Source: an uncultured bacterium
Lineage (GTDB): Bacteria > Cyanobacteriota > Vampirovibrionia > Gastranaerophilales > Gastranaerophilaceae
NCBI GenBank assembly: GCA_902797965.1
Contig: CADBUY010000001.1
Location: forward strand, 62,001 to 126,000
Direction of reading: 5' to 3'
Length of the DNA: 64,000 nt
Under the pieces are notes generated by a model. The model saw only the letters and a list, made by a program, of their open reading frames with translations. It was not told the DNA's origin and did not search any database. Shown here one piece after another: positions 1 to 7,953 of the stretch. Numbering within the stretch: the first letter of the stretch is position 1; each line of letters opens with the position of its first letter. The position numbers were made by a program, and so were the translations under genes.

Positions 1-776
1 CTTTTGTAAGCATGGTTGAGTTCTGTCATACTGATTGCTTTATCTATATTATGAATAGCGTTATTATAGTCTCCCGCAAGGTCATAAGCGTTAGCCAACG
101 TAAAGTATGCAAAAGGAGTTTCTTCTTGTGCTAATGCTTGTTTACATTTTTCTATACGTTTTTTATCATACAGCGTTTTCAATCTTTTACACTCAACTAA
201 ATCGTCAGACGCTTCCGAGTGATTACCAAGAGCCTTATTGAGTTTATGTCTGCGTGCGTATAAAAAGTATGCTGCTGGATCACCTTCTATTTCTCTTATT
301 GCTTGATCAATATACTTGAGAGCGGTTCTGTTGTCGCAATTTTCTGACATTTGAACAAGTTCTTTTATGTGGTCTGTTTTAACTATTGACGAATCAAATG
401 AGTATACAACTGTAATGTTTTCTCTTCCTGCTTCATCAGGCAGTTGTGCATAAGGAGATGCTTTTTGGATTGAATTTAGAGCAGACTCATCATATAATCT
501 GTTTCCTGAACTTTCTTTTATGTAGGAAGATAGTACATTTCCGCTTTTATCAATCTTAAATATTACTGTAGCATGTCCTTCTTCTATAACTTCCGGCGGT
601 GTCCAGGCTTTCTGTATTTTTGAACGAACACCTGTCATATAGTCACTAAAATCGTACTTGATTGCAGTTTTTTTGTTACATTGATTTGTGTTATCATCAT
701 AAGCAATTGCAGGGCAAGCAAGCATTAAACTCAGTGATAGCATAATAATAAACTTCAAATTTCTTCTCCCAAACAT
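1..776 (-). CDS. TonB C-terminal-like domain plus TPR protein (3' part beyond window edge)
   Basis: The frame is open from ATG 776 leftwards to the window edge, so the C-terminus is missing. The N-terminus is a signal peptide (hydrophobic stretch ending near CPAIA). It is followed by a TonB-C-like module: a G-V-R-S-K-I-Q-K-A-W-T-P-P segment, then VIFKIDKSGNV, SSGNRLYDESALNSIQKASP and a strand at VVYSF. After that come helical TPR-like segments (AAYFLYARRHKL, PFAYFTLANAYDLAGDYNNAIHNIDKAIS). A TTG at 758 sits behind a good GGGAGAAG ribosome site and gives a neater signal peptide, so translation may begin there; ATG 776 has no clear site. It is probably a periplasmic or envelope protein. No ExbB/ExbD genes are in view, so true energy coupling is not shown. 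Confidence 0.75.
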   Translation of the reverse strand, partial: MFGRRNLKFIIMLSLSLMLACPAIAYDDNTNQCNKKTAIKYDFSDYMTGVRSKIQKAWTPPEVIEEGHATVIFKIDKSGNVLSSYIKESSGNRLYDESALNSIQKASPYAQLPDEAGRENITVVYSFDSSIVKTDHIKELVQMSENCDNRTALKYIDQAIREIEGDPAAYFLYARRHKLNKALGNHSEASDDLVECKRLKTLYDKKRIEKCKQALAQEETPFAYFTLANAYDLAGDYNNAIHNIDKAISMTELNHAYK

Positions 777-1004
777 AATCTAATTTTATTTAAAAGAAGT
801 ACTGATGTCTATAATATATTAACTATTTGTAACGATAATTTTAATGTTACATTTACCTCATTTTTGTAAAGATTTTGTAATGATTTGACATGTTTAAGGT
901 AAAATTAATTAATATTGGTAGAATTGTATATTCTACACTAGCTTACAAAAAACAGATTGCAATTCTTTGCATAAAAATAGAGAAAAGGAAAAGAGAAAGA
1001 GATT

Positions 1005-2510
1005 ATGACAAAATTTTTAACTTTAATGTTTACAATGTTAATGACATTACAAACTGCAAGTGCGCTGAATGTTGACGAATTTATGGATAAACATATTGCG
1101 CCTGTGTCAGACTTTGTAGCAGACATTATCTTTTTCCCTATAACTATTTGCGGAAGCAAAGTACCATTGATTATATTCTGGATTTTAATTGCAGGTATAT
1201 TCTTTACAATATATTTTAGAGGAATGGCAATCTGGGGATTTAAGCATGCAATAGAAGTGGTTGCTAAACCCGCAGGTGATGGCAAAGAAGGATGTGGTGA
1301 AGTTTCATCATTTCAGGCTCTTGCTACAGCTTTATCAGGAACAATAGGTATCGGAAGTATAGCAGGTGTTGCTATCTCTATTTCAATCGGCGGTCCAGGA
1401 GCAGCGTTCTGGATTTTTGTTGGTGCTCTTTTGGGTATGTCAATAAAGTTCGTTGAAGCAACCTTGGCTGTTAAATACAGAAGATTCAATCTCGATGGTT
1501 CTGTTTCAGGCGGTCCCATGCACTATATCGCTCATGGTTTAACAAGAAGAAAAATGCGCTGGCTGGGTCAACCATTGTCTGTTTTATTCGCAATCCTTTG
1601 TATCGGAGGCGGACTTACGGGCGGGAATATGATACAGATTAATCAGACTGCTCATCAAATTGTATTTATAACCGGTGGAGAAAATAGTATATTTCATGGA
1701 TTTACATGGGTAATTGGTTTGATTGCGGCAATACTTATCGGTATGGTTGTTGTTGGTGGTATTAAGAGTATAGCTAAGGTTACAACAATATTAACTCCGA
1801 CAATGTGCGTTCTGTATATCATTTCAGGATTAATAGTTATATTTGCAAATATAAAAGGCATGCCGCATGTAATATCACTGATTTGTCACGAAGCATTCCA
1901 TCCAACTGCTGTAGCAGGTGGTGTTTTCGGAACGATTATTATTGGTTTAAGACGTTCTGTGCAATCTAATGAAGCTGGAACTGGCGCTGCTGCAATTGTT
2001 TATGCTACGGCTCAAACCAAAGAAGCAGTTTCTCAGGGGTTTGTTGCTCTTCTCGAAACTTTCTTAACAGGTGTTTTATGTATGTTTACATCTTTAGCTA
2101 TTGTTTCATCGGGGGTTCTCGATATGAATGCCGTAGGTGAAATATCAGGTATAGAATTAGCTTCTAATGCGTTTCAGTCTGTAATACCATTCTTCCCTAT
2201 TGTCCTTTCACTAATTGCAGTTCTATTCGCAATGTCTACACTAATCTCTTGGGCATATTACGGACAAAAAGCGTGGACATTTCTGTTGGGAGAAGGCAAA
2301 AAACGCGTTTTAACATTCAATTTAATATATTGTTTATTTATTGTAATCGGTTCTGTTATGAACGTTAAATCAGTAATTGATATCACTGATGCTATGATGA
2401 TTGCTTTATGTATTCCAAACGTAATTGTGCTATACATCTTAGCTCCTGAAATCAAACGTGATTTGAAAGCATATTTGGAAAAACACAATATGAACTTCAT
2501 GAAATTTTAG
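1005..2510 (+). CDS. Sodium:alanine symporter family protein (AGCS)
   Basis: This is a polytopic inner-membrane carrier of 501 aa, normal for the AGCS family, which imports alanine or glycine with Na+. Family hallmarks are visible: FQALATALSGTIGIGSIAGVA near residues 100-125, GGPGAAFWIFVGALLGM with KFVEATLAVKYR, SGGPMHYI, and QSNEAGTGAAAIVYATAQT near 320-340, followed by late hydrophobic helices. The N-terminus has an extra hydrophobic segment that may be a first membrane helix or a cleaved signal. The start at ATG 1005 follows a purine-rich GGAAAAGAGAAAGAG stretch. The gene stands alone, between an oppositely oriented TonB-like gene and a small leftward gene. Substrate choice between alanine and glycine cannot be read from the sequence. 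Confidence 0.9.
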   Translation: MTKFLTLMFTMLMTLQTASALNVDEFMDKHIAPVSDFVADIIFFPITICGSKVPLIIFWILIAGIFFTIYFRGMAIWGFKHAIEVVAKPAGDGKEGCGEVSSFQALATALSGTIGIGSIAGVAISISIGGPGAAFWIFVGALLGMSIKFVEATLAVKYRRFNLDGSVSGGPMHYIAHGLTRRKMRWLGQPLSVLFAILCIGGGLTGGNMIQINQTAHQIVFITGGENSIFHGFTWVIGLIAAILIGMVVVGGIKSIAKVTTILTPTMCVLYIISGLIVIFANIKGMPHVISLICHEAFHPTAVAGGVFGTIIIGLRRSVQSNEAGTGAAAIVYATAQTKEAVSQGFVALLETFLTGVLCMFTSLAIVSSGVLDMNAVGEISGIELASNAFQSVIPFFPIVLSLIAVLFAMSTLISWAYYGQKAWTFLLGEGKKRVLTFNLIYCLFIVIGSVMNVKSVIDITDAMMIALCIPNVIVLYILAPEIKRDLKAYLEKHNMNFMKF

Positions 2511-2531
2511 AATCAAACAATGAGCAATCGT

Positions 2532-2876
2532 TTATTTTTTAGCAATAGAATTGGTTTTGGGTTCAAAAAATCTGCCAAGTCTGGAAAGAAGATTACTTCC
2601 TTTTTCTTTGCAGTAATTATATGCCATTTCTAAGTCATCCCAAAGGTTTTTCCCGCCATCTTTGAGATAGCTATATGCATACATTTTTTCTACAGACAAA
2701 CCTTCTTTGTTATCCGTAAAAATTAAATCTTTTGTTGGAATTGCTATTATGGCTATTGCTTCTTCCTGCGAGCTAATTCCTTTTTTGCCATCACTTTCTT
2801 TTATCAATTTTATTCTCTCATGAATACGCAGGCTTGAGTTTGTGGCAATAGCCATAAGATTTTGTATTGTTGGCAT
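2532..2876 (-). CDS. Hypothetical protein, 114 aa
   Basis: I do not recognise this protein. The chosen start, ATG 2876 (M-P-T-I-Q-N), follows AGAGGAT at a spacing of 7 nt; a longer reading to 2912 lacks a ribosome site. The protein is soluble-looking, without a signal peptide or membrane segment. It has a central sequence EEAIAIIAIPTKDLIFTDNKEG followed by helices rich in Tyr, Lys and Leu (MAYNYCKEKGSNLLSRLGRFF) and a basic tail. It converges on the symporter gene with a 21-nt gap. It may be lineage-specific; no function is proposed. Confidence 0.6.
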   Translation of the reverse strand: MPTIQNLMAIATNSSLRIHERIKLIKESDGKKGISSQEEAIAIIAIPTKDLIFTDNKEGLSVEKMYAYSYLKDGGKNLWDDLEMAYNYCKEKGSNLLSRLGRFFEPKTNSIAKK

Positions 2877-2958
2877 ACTTTCTATCCTCTTTATAAATAT
2901 AAAGTATTTCATATTTAAGAAATTGCCTAAAAATTTATTTTTCTGATAAACTTTAGGT

Positions 2959-3624
2959 ATGTCAATATACTTAGATGCAGGTACAACTTATTCCAAAGTC
3001 ATTTCTAAAGACAAAATTTTTGATGATGAATTTTGTCTGAAAAATTTTGACGGAAAAAATTATTATATTTTACCATCAAAAATTATAAAAGATCGGAATA
3101 TTTCGCCGACTCGTGCCTGTGGTCACATGGCCTCAGCAAATGAAAATGAAATTATTGCTCTTGCTAACGGAGCAAAAAAACTTAACATAGATTCTGATGC
3201 AACTGTTGTAGACTTGGGTAGTCGTGATGCAAAATGGATAAAATTTAAAAACAATAAGTTTCACGACATGGATTGGAATACCTCTTGTGCAAGTTCAACC
3301 GGTGCAACAGTTGAAATGCTTATGAAATTTTATGATGTAACAATGGATGATTTGTCATTTACCCCCGAAAAATTTGTTGTAACGTGTGGTATTTTTGGAA
3401 TGGAAAAAATTATGGACTCAATCTCATCAGGAGTAAAGCCGGCGCAAGCTATTTCAAAATTTGTCCATGGACTTGCGTTTAATGCGTGGAATTTTGCACA
3501 CAATCCTGATAAAATGTACCTTTCAGGCGGTTTCTGTGAAAATAAATGTTTTGTTGATTCACTTTCAAGTTATTGTGAAGTTGTTCCCTTAGGTCGTTTT
3601 GTCCTTTGCGAAGGATTAATATAA
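2959..3624 (+). CDS. BadF/BadG/BcrA/BcrD-type ATPase (2-hydroxyacyl-CoA dehydratase activator-like)
   Basis: This is an ASKHA-fold ATPase. In characterised members (HgdC, BcrA/D) it delivers an electron to a dehydratase or reductase through a [4Fe-4S] cluster held between two subunits. Visible motifs are phosphate-1 YLDAGTTYSKVI (4-15), phosphate-2 VVDLGSRDAKWIKF (83-96), the first cluster-Cys segment SCASSTG (C110), the second at VTCGIFGMEK (C143), and the late YLSGGFCEN glycine motif. At 221 aa it is shorter than the usual 250-270. No HgdA/HgdB-type partner is next to it, so this is an orphan activator whose target is unknown. The ribosome site before ATG 2959 is weak. A 211-nt leader to rpsB follows. 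Confidence 0.8.
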   Translation: MSIYLDAGTTYSKVISKDKIFDDEFCLKNFDGKNYYILPSKIIKDRNISPTRACGHMASANENEIIALANGAKKLNIDSDATVVDLGSRDAKWIKFKNNKFHDMDWNTSCASSTGATVEMLMKFYDVTMDDLSFTPEKFVVTCGIFGMEKIMDSISSGVKPAQAISKFVHGLAFNAWNFAHNPDKMYLSGGFCENKCFVDSLSSYCEVVPLGRFVLCEGLI

Positions 3625-3636
3625 TATACAAAATTT

Positions 3637-3835
3637 TACAAAATTACTTTACTTTTGACCCTGTTTATAATACGATTTTATTGGTTTTATAGCCAGATAG
3701 GTTCGCCCTAGTCAGAGGGGATAAGTATATCCCAAATATTAGCCGAATTCTCAAGTTATAATAGCAAAACAGGTTAATACTGATGTGGTTATACTACCCG
3801 TAGTAAAACACAGTTAAAACAAAAGGAGACAAAAG
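3637..3835 (+). promoter_or_regulatory. rpsB leader with hairpin
   Basis: This is a 200-nt untranslated stretch before rpsB. A TATAAT at 3666-3671 is a candidate -10 box, but its -35 box is not convincing. Downstream is a perfect 6-bp hairpin at 3718-3733 (GGGATA, loop AGTA, TATCCC), preceded by CCCT/AGGG pairing around 3707-3720. The leader ends in AAAGGAG at a good distance from ATG 3836. Leader autoregulation of rpsB-tsf by S2 is known in other bacteria; that this leader does the same is inference. Confidence 0.4.
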
Positions 3836-4609
3836 ATGTCAACAGCATCACTTATCGAATTACTCGAAGCAGGTGTACACTTCGGACACCAAACACAACA
3901 CTGGAACCCAAAAATGAAACCGTATATCTACGGCGCAAGAAATGGTATTTATATTCTTGACCTTAGAAAAACTACAGGTTTATTGGATGCAGCTTACGAA
4001 GCTGTTAGAGAATACGCTGCTAAAGGCAGAAACGTACTTTTTGTTGGTACTAAAAAACAAGCTGCTGAAGTTGTTGCAGAAGAAGCTGCAAGATCAGGCG
4101 CTTATTATATCAACAGAAGATGGTTAGGCGGTATGTTAACTAACTTTGAAACAATCAGAGGCAGAGTTAACAAACTAAGAGAACTTGAAGACTTTATCAA
4201 CTCTGGTCACGCTGAAAAATTACCTAAAAAAGAACAAGCTCAATTAAACAGACAATTAGCTAAATTAAGCAAAACTTTAGGCGGTATTAAAGATATGCGT
4301 GGTTTACCTGATATCATCTTCGTTGTAGATCAAGCTAAAGAAGATATCGCTATTGCAGAAGCTAATAAATTAGGTATTCCTGTTATTTGTTTAGCTGATA
4401 CAAATGCAAATCCTGACGGAATCAACTACATCATCCCCGGTAATGATGATGCTATCCGTTCTATCAAGTTAATTACTTCAAAACTTGCTGATGCAGTTAT
4501 TGAAGGTAAAAAACTTAGAGAAAACAAGGCAGTTGGTGCAAAAGCTGAAGCTATTACTGCAGCTGATGCAGGAGTAAATACAGGGGTAGAAGAAACTGCT
4601 AATGTATAG
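3836..4609 (+). CDS. rpsB: 30S ribosomal protein S2
   Basis: This is small-subunit ribosomal protein S2, 257 aa. Family sequences are continuous from the start: [25 protein letters not shown], then [75 protein letters not shown]. The start is fixed by AAAGGAG upstream of ATG 3836. It pairs with tsf, 135 nt downstream, as in most bacteria. The tail ([25 protein letters not shown]) extends beyond the conserved core and contains a G-V-N encoded by a GGAGTAAATA oligomer that recurs across the window; the same oligomer, as GGGGTAAATA, begins at the last base of the stop codon. Confidence 0.98.
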   Translation: MSTASLIELLEAGVHFGHQTQHWNPKMKPYIYGARNGIYILDLRKTTGLLDAAYEAVREYAAKGRNVLFVGTKKQAAEVVAEEAARSGAYYINRRWLGGMLTNFETIRGRVNKLRELEDFINSGHAEKLPKKEQAQLNRQLAKLSKTLGGIKDMRGLPDIIFVVDQAKEDIAIAEANKLGIPVICLADTNANPDGINYIIPGNDDAIRSIKLITSKLADAVIEGKKLRENKAVGAKAEAITAADAGVNTGVEETANV

Positions 4610-4659
4610 GGGTAAATAATTAATTTATCTTATACAAACTTACGAAATTAATGTGATTA

Positions 4660-4722
4660 GGGGGAATAATTCCCCCTCCATACATAAATAAGTAACAAGT
4701 GTAGTTTGGGCTTTCAGCCCAA
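4660..4722 (+). terminator. Two hairpins between rpsB and tsf
   Basis: Two perfect stem-loops lie in the 135-nt gap: 4660-4676 (GGGGGAA, loop TAA, TTCCCCC) and 4706-4722 (TTGGGCT, loop TTC, AGCCCAA). Neither has a T-run, so they are better read as attenuation, pausing or mRNA-processing elements than as full terminators. The second lies just before the tsf ribosome site. Confidence 0.45.
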
Positions 4723-4744
4723 CAACATTATAAGGAGAAAATAA

Positions 4745-5608
4745 ATGAATATTACAGCTACTATGGTTAAAGAACTTCGTGACAAAACCGGCGCAGGAAT
4801 GATGGATGCTAAAAAAGCTTTAGTTGAAGTTGATGGCGATATGGAAAAAGCTATGGAAGTTCTTCGCCAAAAAGGTATATTATCTGCTGATAAAAAAATG
4901 GGCAGAATTGCTGCAGAAGGCAGAATTGCTTCTTACATAGAAGATGGCATTGGTGCTATGGTTGAAGTTAACTGCGAAACAGACTTCGTTGCTAAGAATG
5001 CTGAATTTATCGAATTAACTGAATGCTTAGCGAAGAAAATTGCTAAATCTAATCCTGCTGACGTTGATGCTTTACTAGCTTCTACTTGTGAAGATTGCGG
5101 TAAAGCAATTGCTGATGTTATCAAAGAAAAAATCGCTTCTATCGGTGAAAAAATTACTGTTAGAAGATTTGTAAGATACGAAGGCAACACTTCTACTTAT
5201 ATTCACAATGGTAAAATCGGTGTTCTTTTATTAACAGATGCTAAAGATGAAACTTTATCAAAAGATATTTGTTTACATATCGCTTCTTCTGCTCCTGAAT
5301 TTGTTTCAAGAGCAGACATTCCTGCTTCAGTTATTGAAGAAGAAACAAGAATTGAAATGGGTAAAGAAGATCTTCAAAAGAAACCTGAACAAATCAGAGC
5401 TAAGATTGTTGAAGGTCGTGTAAATAAATTGATGGCTCAAAGATGCTTAATCGAACAGCCGTTCGTTAAGAATCCTGACCAAACAATTGAACAACTTATT
5501 TCAGGCAAGTTAAATATCGTTAAATTTGACAGATTCGTTCTTGGTGAAGGTCTTGAAAAGAGAAACGACAACTTTGCTGACGAAGTTATGAGCCAATTAA
5601 AGGGCTAG
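4745..5608 (+). CDS. tsf: Elongation factor Ts
   Basis: This is the guanine nucleotide exchange factor for EF-Tu, 287 aa. The N-terminal UBA-like region is typical (MVKELRDKTGAGMMDAKKALVEVDGDMEKAMEVLRQKG), then EGRIASYIEDGIGAMVEVNCETDFVAKNAEF, the marker motif for contact with EF-Tu, and a second half with HIASSAPEFVSRADIP and KIVEGRVNKLMAQRCLIEQPFVKN. The start ATG 4745 follows TAAGGAG. It is second in the rpsB-tsf pair and ends in a strong hairpin terminator. GGGGTAAAGGAGTAAATAT begins two bases after the stop. Confidence 0.98.
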   Translation: MNITATMVKELRDKTGAGMMDAKKALVEVDGDMEKAMEVLRQKGILSADKKMGRIAAEGRIASYIEDGIGAMVEVNCETDFVAKNAEFIELTECLAKKIAKSNPADVDALLASTCEDCGKAIADVIKEKIASIGEKITVRRFVRYEGNTSTYIHNGKIGVLLLTDAKDETLSKDICLHIASSAPEFVSRADIPASVIEEETRIEMGKEDLQKKPEQIRAKIVEGRVNKLMAQRCLIEQPFVKNPDQTIEQLISGKLNIVKFDRFVLGEGLEKRNDNFADEVMSQLKG

Positions 5609-5666
5609 TGGGGTAAAGGAGTAAATATAAAACTTACTCCTGAAAACTCTCTTAAACATGATTAAT

Positions 5667-5704
5667 AAAGGCGGTTTGCAGAATTGCAAGCCGCCTTTAT
5701 AATA
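5667..5704 (+). terminator. Rho-independent terminator after tsf
   Basis: Arms AAAGGCGGTTTGCA and TGCAAGCCGCCTTT (one G-T pair) enclose the loop GAAT, followed by a short TTTATAAT tail. It ends the rpsB-tsf transcript. Confidence 0.8.
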
Positions 5705-5800
5705 GCTGAATTCCTTCGCCATAATCGGGCTTGGAATGACAAGATGTGAAAGTAAAATAGGTCGGTTTTACCAAAGCGACGATAATTATTTATCCATTTT

Positions 5801-5879
5801 GTTGGCATAGTAATGCCAACCTATATTTTTCTAACTAATATCTGCACCCAAAAGTTTTTGTTGGGCAGGTATGCCCAAC
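5801..5879. repeat. Pair of 20-nt palindromic hairpins
   Basis: Two perfect 8-bp stem-loops of the same design lie 39 nt apart: 5801-5820 (GTTGGCAT, loop AGTA, ATGCCAAC) and 5860-5879 (GTTGGGCA, loop GGTA, TGCCCAAC). Each is preceded by TTTT and followed by CCTA or C-T-A. They resemble a small REP-like palindrome family, related in style to the TTGGGCT/AGCCCAA hairpin before tsf. Confidence 0.6.
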
Positions 5880-5886
5880 CTACCTG

Positions 5887-5984
5887 CTAAACTTAGATGT
5901 TTACTGTGTTTCATTTCTACCAACTCCTTTCTGTATTGATTTTACTATACTTGAGGGGGTGGTGTTGCGATTACTTCTTGAATG
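5887..5984 (-). mobile_element. IS30 remnant: 98 bp of the transposase-start end
   Basis: These 98 bases match 12833-12930 of the intact IS30 copy with one difference that I can see (C for T at 5917). The remnant keeps the terminal inverted repeat (5961-5984), the promoter/ribosome region and the first codons of the transposase on the minus strand, then stops abruptly at 5887. Everything beyond, including the other terminal repeat, is gone. The near identity implies that the insertion and its truncation are recent. Confidence 0.85.
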
Positions 5985-6174
5985 AAATCAAAAATCGCCG
6001 AGTTATTAAGTTTCGCAAACACGAATTTTCGTATTATGACTTATTTCTAACGATTTTTCTAATTTTTCCGCAAGCTCTACAAAATTTATAGTCAACAACT
6101 AGCAAAAATTTTTTTTAGAGATTTTGATATAAACATATCATATTATATTTACTCCAAGAAAGGTTTTTATTTAC
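5985..6174. other. Non-coding stretch before the phosphatase gene
   Basis: With the terminator, hairpin pair and IS remnant upstream, 5705-6174 is a 470-nt gap without a credible gene. A frame reading rightwards through the remnant (5897-6091) is only the reverse of transposase DNA. The rest is AT-rich. AAAGG about 12 nt before ATG 6175 is the only translation signal, and I see no confident promoter. Confidence 0.5.
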
Positions 6175-6771
6175 ATGAATACTATACAAAATATTCAACC
6201 AATAACGTACAAAGCTCATAAAAATCATAATCATACTCATAAACCAAAAACACCTATTACGATAACTAATTTTCATTATGTTGATAATACATTGTTGCGT
6301 GGAGCAAAGCCGACTCAAGCACAACTACAAGAGCTGAAAGATAACGGAGTAAAAACAATTATCAGCTTTTGTACAAATTATAATCCACAGAATCCAAAAG
6401 CAAAAACTATACCGGATGAAGCAAATTGGGCAAGTAAATTAGGAATAAATTTCTATTGGATGCCATTTCGTTCTAAGGATAACCCCAGTGAACAAGATAT
6501 AAAAACCTTTTTTAATGTAACTGATGAAGCAAAATCAAAAGGAGAAAAAGTCTTTATTCACTGTAGACACGGAGCAGACAGAACAGGAGTATTCTCTGCA
6601 ATGTATCGCCTAAGGAATCAAAATGTAAAACTTTCAGATGTCATAAGAGAATTAATGGCTTATGGACATGATGCAAATCATAATCCAAATATAATCCCTT
6701 TTATTATTGATTTTAAATCAAATTTAAATCCAATAAACAAATTAATAAATTTATTAATGAAACTGAAATGA
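6175..6771 (+). CDS. Dual-specificity / tyrosine phosphatase-like protein
   Basis: This 198-aa protein is a cysteine-dependent phosphatase of the dual-specificity type. The P-loop HCRHGADRTG holds catalytic C130 and R136 (C-x5-R), preceded by EKVFI, the usual strand. Upstream are LLRGAKPTQAQLQELKDNGVKTIISF (38-65), the substrate-entry fold, and FRSKDNPSEQD, which may supply the general acid Asp. The first 30 residues are a flexible Asn/His-rich leader containing Y-K-A (12-14), similar to the F-K-G/A leaders of the next two genes. There is no classical signal peptide. It heads a three-gene rightward run with short gaps. Substrate (phosphoprotein, phosphoinositide or nucleotide) is unknown. Confidence 0.8.
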   Translation: MNTIQNIQPITYKAHKNHNHTHKPKTPITITNFHYVDNTLLRGAKPTQAQLQELKDNGVKTIISFCTNYNPQNPKAKTIPDEANWASKLGINFYWMPFRSKDNPSEQDIKTFFNVTDEAKSKGEKVFIHCRHGADRTGVFSAMYRLRNQNVKLSDVIRELMAYGHDANHNPNIIPFIIDFKSNLNPINKLINLLMKLK

Positions 6772-6822
6772 TAGCAAATTTTTTATATGAATAGCATTAA
6801 ACATAAAGTAAAGGAAAACAAA

Positions 6823-7944
6823 ATGATAAATATCACACCAACAAGTCATTATAGTACAAATTTCAAAGCAAAAACTGATTATTCCAAAATCTATAAAGAA
6901 ATGGAAAAAATCTCAGTTCGAAGAGATGAAAAAATAATTCCTAAAGTGAAAATCAAAGATAAATTTACCGATAGGAAAGCTATTTGGGAAGATAGAATTG
7001 ATGACTTAAAAGACAAATGGCACAATAAATGGGAGACTTTTCATTTTAACGTTATGCGTCACTTTCTTTTGCCTTTATATGTTAGTACGTCAGTAACGCT
7101 ACTTGGTGTTGCCGGATACATGCTTATTAAACCATTGCTTAATGGAGAAAAAATAGTACGTATAGTTAACAATGATACAAATATAAATTCACAAAGTAGC
7201 CCTCAAAACTTAGAGAAAAATTTGACAGCTACTGCAGATTCGCTGGAAACATTATTAAATGATAGTACAATATCATTTGAAGAATATCGCAAGCAAATGA
7301 ATGATGCAATTGAAGAATATGATGTAAAATCTCATATACAACTTTTTAATAAACATGGCATGTATTCCAATAAAACTGAAATAAAAGATTTAAAAACAGA
7401 ATACACACATAATGCACAAGGGCAATTAATGAACGTATGCGAAAAACATGGGCCGGAACGTGTAAATATAAATTGCTCACAAATTGATGCAAAAATTAAA
7501 GAATATAAAGAAAGAGTTCAATTACTAAATCCAAATAAAGACGAAGTATTAGAAGAAGATATGTCTAAAATTCAAAATTTAAAAGTTTATGTTCAGAAAA
7601 GAGCTAATTACCTTGAGAAACAGTTATTAGAAAACAAGATTAGTTTAAAAGAATATGAAAAAGCGATGGAAAAAATGATAGAAGAGTATGATGTATATGC
7701 ACATCTTCAATTATTTAAGCAAAATGGTTTTAGAACACACAACAATGATATTCAAAAAATAAAACATGGGTATGCACATGACAATTATGGTCACTTAATT
7801 GCAATTGACCCTTATAGAAATAAAACTCAAATGACTAATATCGATTGTTCAAAAGTAGATAAAAATATAGAAATATTAAACAAAAAACTTGATTTTTATA
7901 AATCAAAAGAAATAAATGACTCAATAGCAATTGAATTGGAATAG
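6823..7944 (+). CDS. Single-pass membrane protein with two internal repeats
   Basis: This 373-aa protein matches no family I know. The start ATG 6823 follows AAAGGAAA; a frame extending to ATG 6787 lacks a ribosome site. The leader carries TNFKAK (12-17). A basic, helical segment (about 40-85) precedes one membrane helix (LPLYVSTSVTLLGVAGYMLI, about 87-106). After it come two similar blocks of about 100 residues (nt about 7235-7545 and 7600-7905). Both run: Leu-rich helix, S-x-x-E-Y, IEEYDV, A/S-H-(L/I)-Q-L-F, a glycine, a Tyr-Ala/Thr-His-(N/D) stretch, then N-I-(D/N)-C-S and a helix. Each block starts with a SHOCT-like helix. It sits 51 nt after the phosphatase gene and 9 nt before the HD-protein gene, so the three are probably one transcript. 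Confidence 0.7.
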   Translation: MINITPTSHYSTNFKAKTDYSKIYKEMEKISVRRDEKIIPKVKIKDKFTDRKAIWEDRIDDLKDKWHNKWETFHFNVMRHFLLPLYVSTSVTLLGVAGYMLIKPLLNGEKIVRIVNNDTNINSQSSPQNLEKNLTATADSLETLLNDSTISFEEYRKQMNDAIEEYDVKSHIQLFNKHGMYSNKTEIKDLKTEYTHNAQGQLMNVCEKHGPERVNINCSQIDAKIKEYKERVQLLNPNKDEVLEEDMSKIQNLKVYVQKRANYLEKQLLENKISLKEYEKAMEKMIEEYDVYAHLQLFKQNGFRTHNNDIQKIKHGYAHDNYGHLIAIDPYRNKTQMTNIDCSKVDKNIEILNKKLDFYKSKEINDSIAIELE

Positions 7945-7953
7945 AATAGCAAA

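Noticed and set aside
890..1075. Possible upstream start for the symporter region
   Set aside because: Different frame from the symporter; no ribosome site.
5897..6091. Rightward frame shared with a frame at 12843, both reading MFTVFHFYQLL
   Set aside because: Both are the reverse strand of the IS30 transposase start and terminal repeat; the shared sequence is duplication of the IS end.
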